From: Cytophagaceae bacterium
GTDB taxonomy: Bacteria > Bacteroidota > Bacteroidia > Cytophagales > Spirosomataceae
Direction of reading: 5' to 3'
NCBI GenBank assembly: GCA_027491315.1
Contig: JAIXWL010000017.1
Location: forward strand, 124,001-188,000
DNA: 64,000 nucleotides
In this document: one piece after another, positions 26,431 to 35,422 of the stretch
How the letters are laid out: the number at the start of each line of letters is the position of its first letter
How positions within the stretch are numbered: position 1 is the stretch's first letter
Program-made: the position numbers and the translations under genes
The notes under the pieces: model-generated
The model's input: the letters and a program-made list of their open reading frames with translations, nothing else
What the model was told of the DNA's origin: nothing
The model's database searches: none

Positions 26431-27855
26431 ATGCGTCTAATAGTCATAATAAGTATATTTTCATTGAGCTTGCTATCATGCCAGCAAGCTATTTTTCGTG
26501 ATGCCCGAAAGATCGATGCCGAATTAGAAGCCTATCGAATGAAAGATATGGGTCAGTCAGTTTCTAGTATTGAAGCTTGCTGGAAGAAAGATAGTTTATT
26601 GGTGCAATTGATAGACTCGGTTTTAATTCGTAGTAATGATATTAAAATTGGGTTTTTAAACTTGGCCATCAGTCGAGCTCAATACACCTTTGATCGGGGA
26701 GCGATGAAACCTACCGTTTCTGGGGTGGTTCAACCCAGTTTGAGAAAATTTGGTAAGTACACCATGGATGGAGTAGGGAACTTTGATACCCAATTTTCAC
26801 CCAATATTACCAAAGATCAAATCATACCAGAGCATTTACCTGATGTCATGATAGGATTACAATCCTCATGGGAAGTGGATATTTGGGGAAAATTATCTAA
26901 GAGAAAAAAGGCTAGTGCTTTACGTTATTTAGCTACGGAATCGGGCCAACAATGGTACATCACCTCCTTGGTTTCTGAAGTAGCTGGTATGTATGGGCAA
27001 TTGGTGGCTTTGGATCAAGAATTGGATATTTTAAAAACGAATATTGGTATACAATTTAGTGCTTTGAATTTAGTCAAAGTACAAAAGGAGGCTGGTGTTG
27101 TGAATGAGTCAGCCGTTCAGCAATTGGAAGCTCAGTGGTTGAACTCACGCGCTCAGGAAGGTTTGGTTTTGCAGCAAATCACCGAGCTAGAAAATCAACT
27201 TCGATATTGGTTAAATCAGCCAAATAAGAAAATAGCACGGTCACAATATCCATTTAACTGTTCTTTGGATAGTTCCATGTATGCACAAATTCAAATTGAC
27301 CAATTGGAAAGAAGACCCGATGTGCGTCAAGCCAGGTTGGAATTGGAAGCACAACTTTTAAACAAACAAAGTGCCGACCTAGCCTTAAAACCTTCATTGG
27401 TATTGTCAGGGATTCTGGGTGTTCAAGGCTTTCAGCCAGCCTATTTGCTTCAATTGCCTTCTTCCATGGCTTATCAACTAATTGGTGGAATTACGGCTCC
27501 TTGGTTAAATCGTTCGGCCTTGTATTCCAATATCAGTAGGGAAAATGCCCGTTGGAAAGCTTTGGATTTGGCCTATCAAAATGCGCTATTAAAAGGCTTT
27601 TTGGAATGGGATACTCAGGTAAAATCCTTGGCCTATTTGCAGCGGATGGATCAGCTGAAAGAGCGAGAAGTGATGTTAACCAAAGGAGCAATAGCTACGG
27701 TGGGTACTTTATTTACCACTGCAAAAGCTAACTATTTGGAGGTCCTTACAGCCCAACAAAATGCGCTACGTTCGGAATTGGAATTGTTAGAAATTTCGAG
27801 AAAACGCTGGATTCATGCGATTCAACTATACCGTGTTTTGGGAGGTGGCTGGTAA
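26431..27855 (+). CDS. Outer-membrane efflux channel lipoprotein (TolC/OprM-like)
   Basis: A 474-residue outer-membrane factor with a lipobox SLLSC (cysteine near residue 14). Two repeat units rich in coiled-coil heptads are visible, including QLVALDQELDILKTNIGIQ and QLEAQWLNSRAQEGLVLQQI, plus a final segment ELELLEISRKRWIHAIQLYR. LERRPDVRQARLELEAQL (residues ~291-308) is the conserved OEP motif. The ATG at 26431 is preferred over an earlier in-frame start at 26380 that lies inside the permease gene. It completes the efflux operon. Confidence 0.92.
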   Translation: MRLIVIISIFSLSLLSCQQAIFRDARKIDAELEAYRMKDMGQSVSSIEACWKKDSLLVQLIDSVLIRSNDIKIGFLNLAISRAQYTFDRGAMKPTVSGVVQPSLRKFGKYTMDGVGNFDTQFSPNITKDQIIPEHLPDVMIGLQSSWEVDIWGKLSKRKKASALRYLATESGQQWYITSLVSEVAGMYGQLVALDQELDILKTNIGIQFSALNLVKVQKEAGVVNESAVQQLEAQWLNSRAQEGLVLQQITELENQLRYWLNQPNKKIARSQYPFNCSLDSSMYAQIQIDQLERRPDVRQARLELEAQLLNKQSADLALKPSLVLSGILGVQGFQPAYLLQLPSSMAYQLIGGITAPWLNRSALYSNISRENARWKALDLAYQNALLKGFLEWDTQVKSLAYLQRMDQLKEREVMLTKGAIATVGTLFTTAKANYLEVLTAQQNALRSELELLEISRKRWIHAIQLYRVLGGGW

Positions 27856-28425
27856 TCAGTTGGATTGTTTAATTAGGTTTTCAATGACCACCGGAAAATC
27901 GCGGTGCTCTAGTACTTGACCTTTTCTGGCGACATCCTCTGGGCTGTCGCCAGGTTCAATGATGAATGAACTTTGATGAATAATAGCCCCTTTATCATAC
28001 TGTTCATTCACATAATGAATGGTGATGCCAGATTCTTTCTCACCTGCTTCAATTACTGCCTCATGCACGAAATGACCATACATTCCTTTGCCTCCAAACT
28101 TCGGTAAAAGGGCTGGATGTAAATTAATAATCCGTTGAGGATAAGCTTGTACAAAGCTGCTTGGGATAAGCCATAAAAACCCAGCCAAAACGATCCAATC
28201 GGTATCTAAGGCTTGCAACTCATTTAATACTAAGCCATTTTTATATTCTTCTCGAGAGAAAACTCGGCAAGGTATTTGCAAGCGTTTGGCACGTTCAATA
28301 ACTCCCGCCTCAGGATTATTACAAAATATATAGCTAACCTTTGCCAAGGTCGACCCTTGTAAATGTTGAATGATTTTTTCCGCATTGGAACCTGATCCGG
28401 AAGCAAAAATGACGATGTTTTTCAA
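27856..28425 (-). CDS. purN: Phosphoribosylglycinamide formyltransferase
   Basis: This enzyme transfers a formyl group from 10-formyltetrahydrofolate to GAR, forming FGAR in purine synthesis. The 189-residue protein starts with the Rossmann segment IVIFASGSGSNAEKII. INLHPALLPKFGGKGMYG (residues ~90-108) carries the conserved asparagine and histidine, and VHEAVIEAGEKESGITIHYV contains the folate-binding segment. The gene converges with the efflux channel gene, adjoining it without a gap (stop codon at 27856). Confidence 0.95.
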   Translation of the reverse strand: MKNIVIFASGSGSNAEKIIQHLQGSTLAKVSYIFCNNPEAGVIERAKRLQIPCRVFSREEYKNGLVLNELQALDTDWIVLAGFLWLIPSSFVQAYPQRIINLHPALLPKFGGKGMYGHFVHEAVIEAGEKESGITIHYVNEQYDKGAIIHQSSFIIEPGDSPEDVARKGQVLEHRDFPVVIENLIKQSN

Positions 28426-28517
28426 GCCTGAACGATTATTTTCTTACAAATTTAGGCCATATTGCGGAACCTTTAGGCAAAAATGGAAGTTTTGTTTCTT
28501 GAGGATAAAATCGGAAC

Positions 28518-29681
28518 ATGAAAATAGGAATCATTTGTTATCCAACTTATGGTGGAAGTGGGGTTGTGGCTACTGAGTTAGGTAAAGCCCTAGCTTCGGC
28601 AGGTCATGAGGTACACTTTATTACATATACCCAGCCCCCGCGTTTGGATTTCTTTTCCGAAAATATCTTCTATCATGAGGTGAGTGTGGCATCTTATCCA
28701 CTCTTTCAATATCTTCCTTATGAGTCTGCATTGGCTAGTAAAATGGTGGATGTGACCATCAATGAAAAGTTGGATTTGTTGCATGTGCACTATGCTATAC
28801 CTCATGCATCAGCGGCCTATTTAGCCAAGCAAATATTGAAATATAAGGGCATTCACGTTCCCGTGATTACTACATTACACGGAACTGACATTACCTTGGT
28901 GGGTCGTGATCCTTCCTTTGAGCCGGTAGTTACTTTTTCTATCAATGAGTCAGATGGGGTGACAGCTGTGTCTGAAAGTTTACGAAATGACACCTATGCA
29001 GAATTTGAAATTCTTAGTGCCATAGAAGTTATTCCCAATTTCATTGATCTAAAAAGATTCAAAAAACAGGCTAAGGAGCATTTCAAAATAGCTATTTGTC
29101 CGCATGGAGAAAAGCTATTGATGCATACCTCAAATTTCCGTAAAGTAAAACGCATCGAAGACATTATACATGTTTTTGAAAAAGTACGTAAAATCATACC
29201 TTCCAAATTATTATTGGTAGGAGACGGACCTGAGCGTTCGGCGATTGAAGCTTTATGCCGTGATTTAGGAGTACAAGGAGATGTTCGCTTTTTGGGCAAA
29301 TTGGATACGATAGAAGAAGCCCTTTCTTTAGCCGACGTATTCTTTTTAACTTCCGAAAAGGAGAGCTTTGGTTTGGCGGCCTTAGAAGCTATGGCTTGTG
29401 AAGTCCCAGTCATTTCATCCAATGCAGGCGGTATTACTGAGGTAAATATACATGGAGAAACTGGCTTTGTGAGCGAGATTGGCGATATCGAGGATATGGC
29501 AAAAAATACCATTAAACTACTTTCAGATGAAGCTTTGTTGACACAAATGAAAGAAAATTCATTGGCAAGAGCTCAATTATTTGATATAGAGAAAATATTG
29601 CCTCTCTATGAAAACTATTACAAAAGAATCATCAGTCAAAGTTGGAAATTCCCGACTCAGAATCTTTTGGATAGCGAATAG
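28518..29681 (+). CDS. bshA: N-acetyl-alpha-D-glucosaminyl L-malate synthase (bacillithiol synthesis)
   Basis: BshA is a GT-B glycosyltransferase that joins UDP-GlcNAc to L-malate, the first step of bacillithiol synthesis. The 387-residue protein begins GIICYPTYGGSGVVATELG, the typical BshA start, and has LHGTDITLVG (residues ~118-127). The C-terminal UDP-binding domain shows VGDGPERSAIEALC and EKESFGLAALEAMACEVP, where the ExxxxE-type motif binds the nucleotide sugar. bshB and bshC are not seen in the window. Bacillithiol in Bacteroidota is established for several genera. Confidence 0.92.
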   Translation: MKIGIICYPTYGGSGVVATELGKALASAGHEVHFITYTQPPRLDFFSENIFYHEVSVASYPLFQYLPYESALASKMVDVTINEKLDLLHVHYAIPHASAAYLAKQILKYKGIHVPVITTLHGTDITLVGRDPSFEPVVTFSINESDGVTAVSESLRNDTYAEFEILSAIEVIPNFIDLKRFKKQAKEHFKIAICPHGEKLLMHTSNFRKVKRIEDIIHVFEKVRKIIPSKLLLVGDGPERSAIEALCRDLGVQGDVRFLGKLDTIEEALSLADVFFLTSEKESFGLAALEAMACEVPVISSNAGGITEVNIHGETGFVSEIGDIEDMAKNTIKLLSDEALLTQMKENSLARAQLFDIEKILPLYENYYKRIISQSWKFPTQNLLDSE

Positions 29682-29696
29682 ATTCTTTTAATTTTG
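29666..29696 (+). promoter_or_regulatory. Promoter for the fatty-acid hydroxylase gene
   Basis: A TTTG box at 29666-29669 is separated by 19 bp from TAATTTTG at 29689-29696, an exact match to the Bacteroidota pattern TTTG-N19-TAnnTTTG. The -33 box lies inside the 3' end of bshA. Transcription would begin near 29703, about 50 bp before the ATG at 29752. Confidence 0.65.
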
Positions 29697-29751
29697 TAAA
29701 AGCCTAAGTTTAAAACCGTTCAATTCCGATTTTTTTCTAAAAATTCGAAAT

Positions 29752-30396
29752 ATGGAAAAACAAAATCTACGTCCGAAGCACTCGGGTTCTAAGCAATTGT
29801 TTGAAAATCCAATATTGGAGAGATTGTCCAGAACTCACATTGCTATTCCTGTAACATTATTTTTTCTGACGGGTATGGTCCTTTTGTACATAGCATTTAC
29901 CTATGCTATCTTGGACAATCTAATCATTCTGACTTTGTTTTCAATAGGATTCTTTGGATTTACCTTCATTGAATATTGGGTTCACCGTAGTATTTACCAC
30001 ATTGAGCCTAGCACAGAAGCTAGAGCCAAATTCCAATACATTGCTCACGGGGTTCACCATGAATATCCTAAAGATAAATCTCGCTTAGCCATGCCTCCGG
30101 TGATTGCGGTGCTAGTAGTAGCCTTACTTTTTACGATTTCTTATTTTGCTTTGCATCATTATGCTTTTGCCTTTTTCCCAGGTTTTATCTGGGGATATGC
30201 CTCTTATTTATTAGTACATTATTGCGTGCATGCCTATCCACCTCCAAAGAATTATTTTAAGATGCTTTGGGTCAATCATGCCGTTCATCATTACAAGGAT
30301 GGAAATGCTGTTTTTGGTGTTTCTTCTCCTATTTGGGACTATGTTTTTGGCACCATGGATACCATGGATAAGTCTAAGGTTCAAGAAAATTTATAG
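29752..30396 (+). CDS. Fatty acid 2-hydroxylase-like membrane protein
   Basis: A 214-residue membrane protein with four predicted helices and the histidine boxes of FA2H/Scs7-like di-iron hydroxylases: EYWVHRSIYH, YIAHGVHHEYPKDKSRLAMP and VNHAVHHYKDGNAVFGV. The arrangement HGVHHEYPKDKSRLxMPP is characteristic of fatty-acid 2-hydroxylases acting on sphingolipid or ceramide acyl chains. Bacteroidota sphingolipids often contain hydroxylated fatty acids, so that is a reasonable role; this is inference. No cytochrome b5 domain is fused. It overlaps folK by 6 bp at its 3' end and has its own promoter. Confidence 0.88.
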   Translation: MEKQNLRPKHSGSKQLFENPILERLSRTHIAIPVTLFFLTGMVLLYIAFTYAILDNLIILTLFSIGFFGFTFIEYWVHRSIYHIEPSTEARAKFQYIAHGVHHEYPKDKSRLAMPPVIAVLVVALLFTISYFALHHYAFAFFPGFIWGYASYLLVHYCVHAYPPPKNYFKMLWVNHAVHHYKDGNAVFGVSSPIWDYVFGTMDTMDKSKVQENL

Positions 30397-30879
30397 ATCT
30401 AATTTCCTTACTTCTGACACATCGGGGCATTTCTGCACTAGGTTTTGAATGCTTTTCTTTAGGATGGGATGAGTCCAGTCAGGGGCGATTTCAACCAAGG
30501 GAATAAGTACAAATTTTCTTTGAGCTAAGAACGGATGAGGGACTTGCAAATTACTTTCTTGTATCACTTGTTGACCATAAAATAAGATATCCAGATCCAG
30601 CATCCTCGCTTCCCACTGTTGCTTTCTAATTCGACCAAAATCGGATTCAATGCTTAATAATTCTAAGAGTAAGGCTTGAGGTTCAAGGTCAGTACGTAAT
30701 TCCAACACTTGGTTTAGAAAATCAGCTTGCTGGGTATTTCCCCAGGCTTTGGTTTGATATATGGAAGAAAATTGAAGAATGGGCCCTATTTTTTTTTCAA
30801 GAATTGGATAGACATTTTTAAAAATTTCGAGGGTATTTCCTAGATTGCCTCCTAAAGAGAGGTAAATGTTGGTGGCCAT
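30391..30879 (-). CDS. folK: 2-amino-4-hydroxy-6-hydroxymethyldihydropteridine pyrophosphokinase
   Basis: HPPK catalyses pyrophosphorylation of hydroxymethyl-dihydropterin in folate synthesis. The 162-residue protein from the ATG at 30879 starts ATNIYLSLGGNLGNT and shows the family motifs ESDFGRIRKQQWEARMLDLD (pterin/ATP binding; the DLDIL segment binds Mg) and VPHPFLAQRKFVLIPLVE. An upstream ATG at 30900 adds seven residues without support. The 3' end overlaps the convergent hydroxylase by 6 bp. It is divergent from yqgE. Confidence 0.94.
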   Translation of the reverse strand: MATNIYLSLGGNLGNTLEIFKNVYPILEKKIGPILQFSSIYQTKAWGNTQQADFLNQVLELRTDLEPQALLLELLSIESDFGRIRKQQWEARMLDLDILFYGQQVIQESNLQVPHPFLAQRKFVLIPLVEIAPDWTHPILKKSIQNLVQKCPDVSEVRKLDL

Positions 30880-30919
30880 GGTCAATTTCATTTCTAACAA
30901 ACTTACAAATTTCTTTTTT

Positions 30920-31489
30920 ATGCCTAAGAAAAATGCTCCATTGGAATTAAAACCAGGTATGTTATTGGTTTCGGAACCATTTTTGGAGGATCCCTCTTTT
31001 CATCGTTCTGTCGTGTTATTATGTGAACACTCGTCCTCTCATTCATTTGGATTGGTGTTAAATCAACGACAAGAAATAGTATTGGATTCTTACATGGATG
31101 AAAAGGTGATGGAAGATGTGCCGCTTTATTCTGGTGGACCCGTTGACCCAACAATCATGCAATTTATTCATCGCAGACCTGATTTAATTCCGGATGGCAT
31201 AGAGATAGGAGAAGGGATATTTTGGTCAGGGGATTTTGAAAAAGCCATTGAATTGGTTGTTGGGGGAGAAATTGCTTTTGATGAAATTAAATTTTTTATC
31301 GGTTACTCCGGTTGGGGGGCAGGTCAATTAGAACGCGAAGTAAAATCAAATGCCTGGATGCTTCATCCGGCCAATGCGGAATATGTATTTGATGAACCCT
31401 CCATGAATTTATGGAGGAAAGTATTATTTGATAAAGGAGGGGATTATCGTGTGTTATCTACCTATCCAGATGATCCGAATTTAAATTAA
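30920..31489 (+). CDS. YqgE/AlgH family protein (UPF0301/DUF179)
   Basis: A 189-residue soluble protein of the UPF0301 family. Conserved segments are LLVSEPFLEDPSFHRSVVLL (residues ~16-35), VLNQRQEI, PLYSGGPVDP and IGYSGWGAGQLEREV, which is the family hallmark. The function is unresolved; AlgH is linked with alginate control in Pseudomonas but the biochemical role is unknown. The ATG at 30920 was chosen because the earlier TTG (30866) reads through the folK start region. It lies between folK and recG, on its own transcript. Confidence 0.9.
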   Translation: MPKKNAPLELKPGMLLVSEPFLEDPSFHRSVVLLCEHSSSHSFGLVLNQRQEIVLDSYMDEKVMEDVPLYSGGPVDPTIMQFIHRRPDLIPDGIEIGEGIFWSGDFEKAIELVVGGEIAFDEIKFFIGYSGWGAGQLEREVKSNAWMLHPANAEYVFDEPSMNLWRKVLFDKGGDYRVLSTYPDDPNLN

Positions 31490-31502
31490 AGAGAAATTGG
31501 GG

Positions 31503-33602
31503 CTAACTTATTTTAGCCCAGTTGGTCGTGTCTCTACGTTGATGAGCGACCTGTTCTCGAATCATTTGATGTTTTGGATGGTTTAATTGAGGGTCTTCAT
31601 CCAATATTTTTTGGGCAGTCTCTCTGGCAACTTTTAAAATTTCGCCATCCTTGGCCAAGTCTGCAATCATGAGATCAATGGCGCCGCTTTGACGCGTTCC
31701 CCCCAAATCTCCTGGTCCTCTTAATTGTAAGTCCACCTCCGCAATTTCAAAACCATTATTGGTTCTGACCATGGTTTCAATGCGTTTTTTGGTATCCGCA
31801 CTTAATTTGTAATCCGTCATTAAAATACAATAACTCTGCTCTGCACCACGACCTACCCGGCCTCTCAGCTGGTGTAATTGGGCCAAGCCAAATCTCTCAG
31901 CACTCTCAATAATCATGATACTGGCATTGGGGACATTCACTCCCACTTCAATCACCGTTGTAGCTACCATGATTTTAGTTTCATTTTTAACAAAGCGGGC
32001 CATTTCAAAATCTTTATCGGCCGATTTCATTTTGCCATGTAAAATCCCCAAAGGTACGTCCGGGAAAGCTCTGGAAATACTTTCAAATCCATCCATCAAA
32101 TCTTTAAAATCCATCTTTTCGGACTCTTCAATCAAGGGATAAACAATGTATACCTGCCTGCCTTTGTTTAACTCATTTTGAATAAAACCAAAGACTTGAA
32201 GGCGGTGACTGTCATAGCGATGTATGGTCTGTATGGCTTTTCTACCTGCGGGCATTTCATCAATGATGGATATATCTAAGTCGCCATACAAGGTCATGGC
32301 AAGAGTGCGAGGAATAGGCGTGGCAGTCATGACCATCACATGTGGATGGGTCTGTTTGTTTTTATCCCAAAGTTTAGCCCTTTGAGCTACCCCAAAACGG
32401 TGTTGCTCATCAATGATGCATAAACCCAAATTGTGAAATTGTACGACATCCTCAAAAATGGCATGGGTACCTACCAAAATCTGTAGTTTGCCCGAGGCTA
32501 AATCTTCATGCAAGAGCACTCTATCTTTCTTTTTGGTGGAGCCTGTTAGTTTAGCAATTTGAATACCCAATAAATCAGCAAATTTCTTTAAACCCTGAAA
32601 ATGCTGATCCGCTAAAATTTCTGTGGGTGCCATCAGGCAGGCTTGGGTACCATTATCTATGGCCAAAAGCATAGCAATAAAGGCCACAATGGTTTTACCT
32701 GAGCCTACATCCCCTTGAAGAAGTCGGTTCATTTGTTGGCCTGATTTCATATCCTGAAAAATCTCCCGAATCACCTTTTTCTGGGCATTGGTCAATTCAA
32801 AAGGCATGTGATTTTGATAGAAATTGGTTAACAAGGCGGCTGAAGAGAAGACTTGTCCGGGGAAAGCCGTCTTTCGGATTAAATTTTGTTTGATTAATCG
32901 AAGTTGGTTGTAGAAAAGTTCCTCAAATTTTAGGCGTCTTTTAGCTTGATGTAACCAATTTTCAGATTGGGGAAGATGAATATGATAAAGTGCCTCTTGC
33001 TTGGAAATAAGTTTAAATTGTTGGATGATTTCCGAAGGAAGCGTCTCCCGAATGTAGGGGAAAGCTACTTGCAAGACATTTTTTTGCAATTGGGCAATCA
33101 CCTTACTATCGATGTATTTTTTTCTTAATTTTTCAGTGAGGGAATAAACCGGATGAAAGAAGGTGTCATTGTTGGCTTTCCCTTTATACACCTCCATTTC
33201 AGGATGTGTTATTTGAATTTGCCCATTAAAACTGGTAGGCTTGCCATAAAATAAATAATCAATCCCGGGCGTTAAGGTTTTTTCAAGCCATTTGATGCCT
33301 TGAAACCAGACGAGTTCTATGCAGCCTGATTCATCGCAGCATTGAGCAACGAGTCGCTGCTTGGGTCCCTGACCTATTTTTTCTTTGTAACGGATGCGCC
33401 CAACGAATTGTGCATGCTCCAATTGTTCGGTAATTTGATCAATGGGATAGATGGCGGTTCGGTCTTCGTAACGAAAGGGGAAATATTGAATTAGGTCGCC
33501 ATAGGTAAAAAGACCTAGTTCAGTTTGAAGCAAGCTAAGCCTTGCTGGTGTAATACCGCGCAATAAGGCTAAATCTGTTTCAAAAAAATGGGTCATGGGC
33601 AT
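31503..33602 (-). CDS. recG: ATP-dependent DNA helicase RecG
   Basis: RecG remodels stalled replication forks and Holliday junctions. The 699-residue protein has an N-terminal OB-fold wedge domain (residues ~60-160), then superfamily-2 helicase motifs: GDVGSGKTIVAF (Walker A, ~residue 300), a DEQH box in CIIDEQHRFGVAQRAKLW, MTATPIPRTLAM, and QLRGRVGRGAEQSYC (motif VI). The start could be 33602 or the ATG at 33596 two codons downstream. It is divergent from the CHU_C gene with only 63 bp between. Confidence 0.96.
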   Translation of the reverse strand: MPMTHFFETDLALLRGITPARLSLLQTELGLFTYGDLIQYFPFRYEDRTAIYPIDQITEQLEHAQFVGRIRYKEKIGQGPKQRLVAQCCDESGCIELVWFQGIKWLEKTLTPGIDYLFYGKPTSFNGQIQITHPEMEVYKGKANNDTFFHPVYSLTEKLRKKYIDSKVIAQLQKNVLQVAFPYIRETLPSEIIQQFKLISKQEALYHIHLPQSENWLHQAKRRLKFEELFYNQLRLIKQNLIRKTAFPGQVFSSAALLTNFYQNHMPFELTNAQKKVIREIFQDMKSGQQMNRLLQGDVGSGKTIVAFIAMLLAIDNGTQACLMAPTEILADQHFQGLKKFADLLGIQIAKLTGSTKKKDRVLLHEDLASGKLQILVGTHAIFEDVVQFHNLGLCIIDEQHRFGVAQRAKLWDKNKQTHPHVMVMTATPIPRTLAMTLYGDLDISIIDEMPAGRKAIQTIHRYDSHRLQVFGFIQNELNKGRQVYIVYPLIEESEKMDFKDLMDGFESISRAFPDVPLGILHGKMKSADKDFEMARFVKNETKIMVATTVIEVGVNVPNASIMIIESAERFGLAQLHQLRGRVGRGAEQSYCILMTDYKLSADTKKRIETMVRTNNGFEIAEVDLQLRGPGDLGGTRQSGAIDLMIADLAKDGEILKVARETAQKILDEDPQLNHPKHQMIREQVAHQRRDTTNWAKIS

Positions 33603-33665
33603 TCCATAAAAATTTTGTGAATTTAGGTATATTTACAAAACCTTAGGGAGAATTTTTTAAGCTTT

Positions 33666-34400
33666 ATGTTTTTAACAAACACTTTATTAATTTCTAGATT
33701 AAAATACCATTCTTTAACGCGGGTAAAGTCTCTATTGTTTTTCATATTTTTAATGGGGTCCTACTACGCTTCTTGGGCACAATGTCCAGTTTGGGTAGCC
33801 ACAGAAAAAAAAGTAGTGGTATTCTCTCCCAATCGTTTGAAAGGAGAGCCTTATCCAGATCCAGTTCCAATTCCTGTGAATGGGGCGCAAAATGCGGATA
33901 TTAAATGGACTTGGACATTAGCAGGCACAAACCGAGGTCAGGAAATTGGAATAACGGATTCTACCAAATTAAATACCACCTTTGACATCCAGAAAATCAT
34001 TCAAAGTCATCAAGATTTAGAGGGGACTAGTTTTACCTTGACCTATTTTATAACGGGAGTAGGGAAGGATGCCAGTACTGGTCTAGCTTGTCAAAGTTTC
34101 GCTACCATTGATGTGGTTATTTTAGTGAAAATTCACCCCTACAATGCCATCACGCCAAATTCAGATGATACAAATGATGAATGGTTTATCGATTATTTAT
34201 ACAATTACCCAGATGCCCAAATTGTGATTTTTGATCGATGGGGGCAGCCTGTTTTTGAAAGTACAGGGTACCAATATGAAGAAAAACCGTTTAAAGGGAA
34301 ATTTAATGGTAAGGATTTGCCCTCAGGAACCTATATGTACCGCATTACGCCGAGTGAAGAATATGGGACTATTTATGGTAATTTGACCATTGTAAGATAA
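33666..34400 (+). CDS. Secreted protein with gliding-motility/T9SS type B sorting C-terminal domain
   Basis: A 244-residue exported protein (signal around LFFIFLMGSYYASWAQ, residues ~23-38). The C-terminal ~85 residues match the CHU_C / gliding motility-associated C-terminal domain: ITPNSDDTNDEWFIDYL, VIFDRWGQPVFESTGY and DLPSGTYMYRITPSEE. This domain is a type B sorting signal of the type IX secretion system. The short N-terminal part (residues ~40-155) has no recognisable domain. The gene is 3 bp upstream of nuoB, an odd neighbour. This marks the organism as a Bacteroidota with T9SS. Confidence 0.9.
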   Translation: MFLTNTLLISRLKYHSLTRVKSLLFFIFLMGSYYASWAQCPVWVATEKKVVVFSPNRLKGEPYPDPVPIPVNGAQNADIKWTWTLAGTNRGQEIGITDSTKLNTTFDIQKIIQSHQDLEGTSFTLTYFITGVGKDASTGLACQSFATIDVVILVKIHPYNAITPNSDDTNDEWFIDYLYNYPDAQIVIFDRWGQPVFESTGYQYEEKPFKGKFNGKDLPSGTYMYRITPSEEYGTIYGNLTIVR

Positions 34401-34403
34401 AAT

Positions 34404-34916
34404 ATGAAGAGCTTATTAGACCAGCAGTTTCAGTCAGAGGGATTTGTCATTAGCCAAGTCGAAGATTTACTTAATTGGGCTAGGGCTAGTTCCTTGTGGC
34501 CTATGAGCTTTGGCTTAGCTTGTTGTGCGATTGAAATGATGCAGGCTTTTGCCTCAGGATATGATTTAGATCGATTTGGTGTTTTTCCTCGACCTTCCCC
34601 ACGTCAATCAGATGTGATGATCGTGGCTGGTACCGTAACTTTCAAAATGGCGGATCGCATCCGCCGATTGTATGAGCAAATGCCTGAACCTAGGTATGTG
34701 ATTTCCATGGGATCTTGTTCCAATTGCGGAGGTCCATATTGGGATCATGGATACCATGTAGTGAAAGGAGTAGACCGGATTATTCCCGTGGATGTTTATG
34801 TGCCGGGTTGCCCACCAAGACCAGAAGCTTTGTTGGGAGGAATCATTAAATTACAGGAGAAAATACAAAAGGAAAGTTTGGTGGTTCCCGCTCGTATTTT
34901 GGAAGCTATCGCATAA
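34404..34916 (+). CDS. nuoB: NADH-quinone oxidoreductase subunit B
   Basis: NuoB carries the N2 4Fe-4S cluster of respiratory complex I, next to the quinone site. The 170-residue protein shows [17 protein letters not shown] with the paired cysteines, [10 protein letters not shown] with the third ligand, and [12 protein letters not shown] with the fourth; all ligands are present. [17 protein letters not shown] is the usual quinone-side loop. It starts 3 bp after the CHU_C gene and lies 10 bp before nuoC. No nuoA is upstream and no nuoD follows nuoC. Confidence 0.96.
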   Translation: MKSLLDQQFQSEGFVISQVEDLLNWARASSLWPMSFGLACCAIEMMQAFASGYDLDRFGVFPRPSPRQSDVMIVAGTVTFKMADRIRRLYEQMPEPRYVISMGSCSNCGGPYWDHGYHVVKGVDRIIPVDVYVPGCPPRPEALLGGIIKLQEKIQKESLVVPARILEAIA

Positions 34917-34926
34917 AAAGAGATAT

Positions 34927-35418
34927 ATGAATTCGGTGCTGCATATTAAAGATTTGGTGGAAAAAAGTGTGGGCAAAAGTGTACACTGGGACGAGGCGAA
35001 TCATCGAATCACCTTAGAAGCAGCCGATTTAGTAGCTGTTTGCGACTTGTTATGGCGGAGTCCAGAGGCTTATTTTGATTCTCTTTCCTGTTTAACGGCC
35101 ATTGATCATGGTCCAGAAAAGGGTACGATGGAATTGATTTATACCTTGTATTCCATTCCCAATCACTTGACATTTCATATACAAATTATTCTTCCCCGGT
35201 TCCTAGAAGATGGAAGCTTGCCTGAAGTGCCAACTGTTTCGCATATTTGGAAAACGGCAGATTGGCATGAAAGAGAAGCCTATGATTTGGTGGGTGTGAA
35301 ATTTAAGGGCCATCCCGATTTACGAAGAATCTTGCTGCCTGAGGATTGGAAAGGCCATCCTTTGAGAAAAGATTATGAAGAACCTGATACCTATCACGGT
35401 ATTCAAGTAAAATATTGA
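34927..35418 (+). CDS. nuoC: NADH-quinone oxidoreductase subunit C
   Basis: NuoC is a peripheral-arm subunit (30-kDa type) of complex I. The 163-residue protein from the ATG at 34927 has DWHEREAYDLVGVKFKGHP and RILLPEDWKGHPLRKDY, the two family signatures. The longer frame from 34792 runs inside nuoB in another frame and is rejected. The next gene is a glycosyltransferase 4 bp downstream, not nuoD, so the complex I genes are split. Confidence 0.95.
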   Translation: MNSVLHIKDLVEKSVGKSVHWDEANHRITLEAADLVAVCDLLWRSPEAYFDSLSCLTAIDHGPEKGTMELIYTLYSIPNHLTFHIQIILPRFLEDGSLPEVPTVSHIWKTADWHEREAYDLVGVKFKGHPDLRRILLPEDWKGHPLRKDYEEPDTYHGIQVKY

Positions 35419-35422
35419 TCGA

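Noticed and set aside
28994-29512. A 172-residue minus-strand open frame inside bshA
   Set aside because: It is antisense to conserved BshA motifs, with serine/proline-rich shadow composition.
34792-34926. Earlier start of nuoC inside nuoB
   Set aside because: It reads nuoB in another frame; the ATG at 34927 gives the normal nuoC length and follows nuoB by 10 bp.
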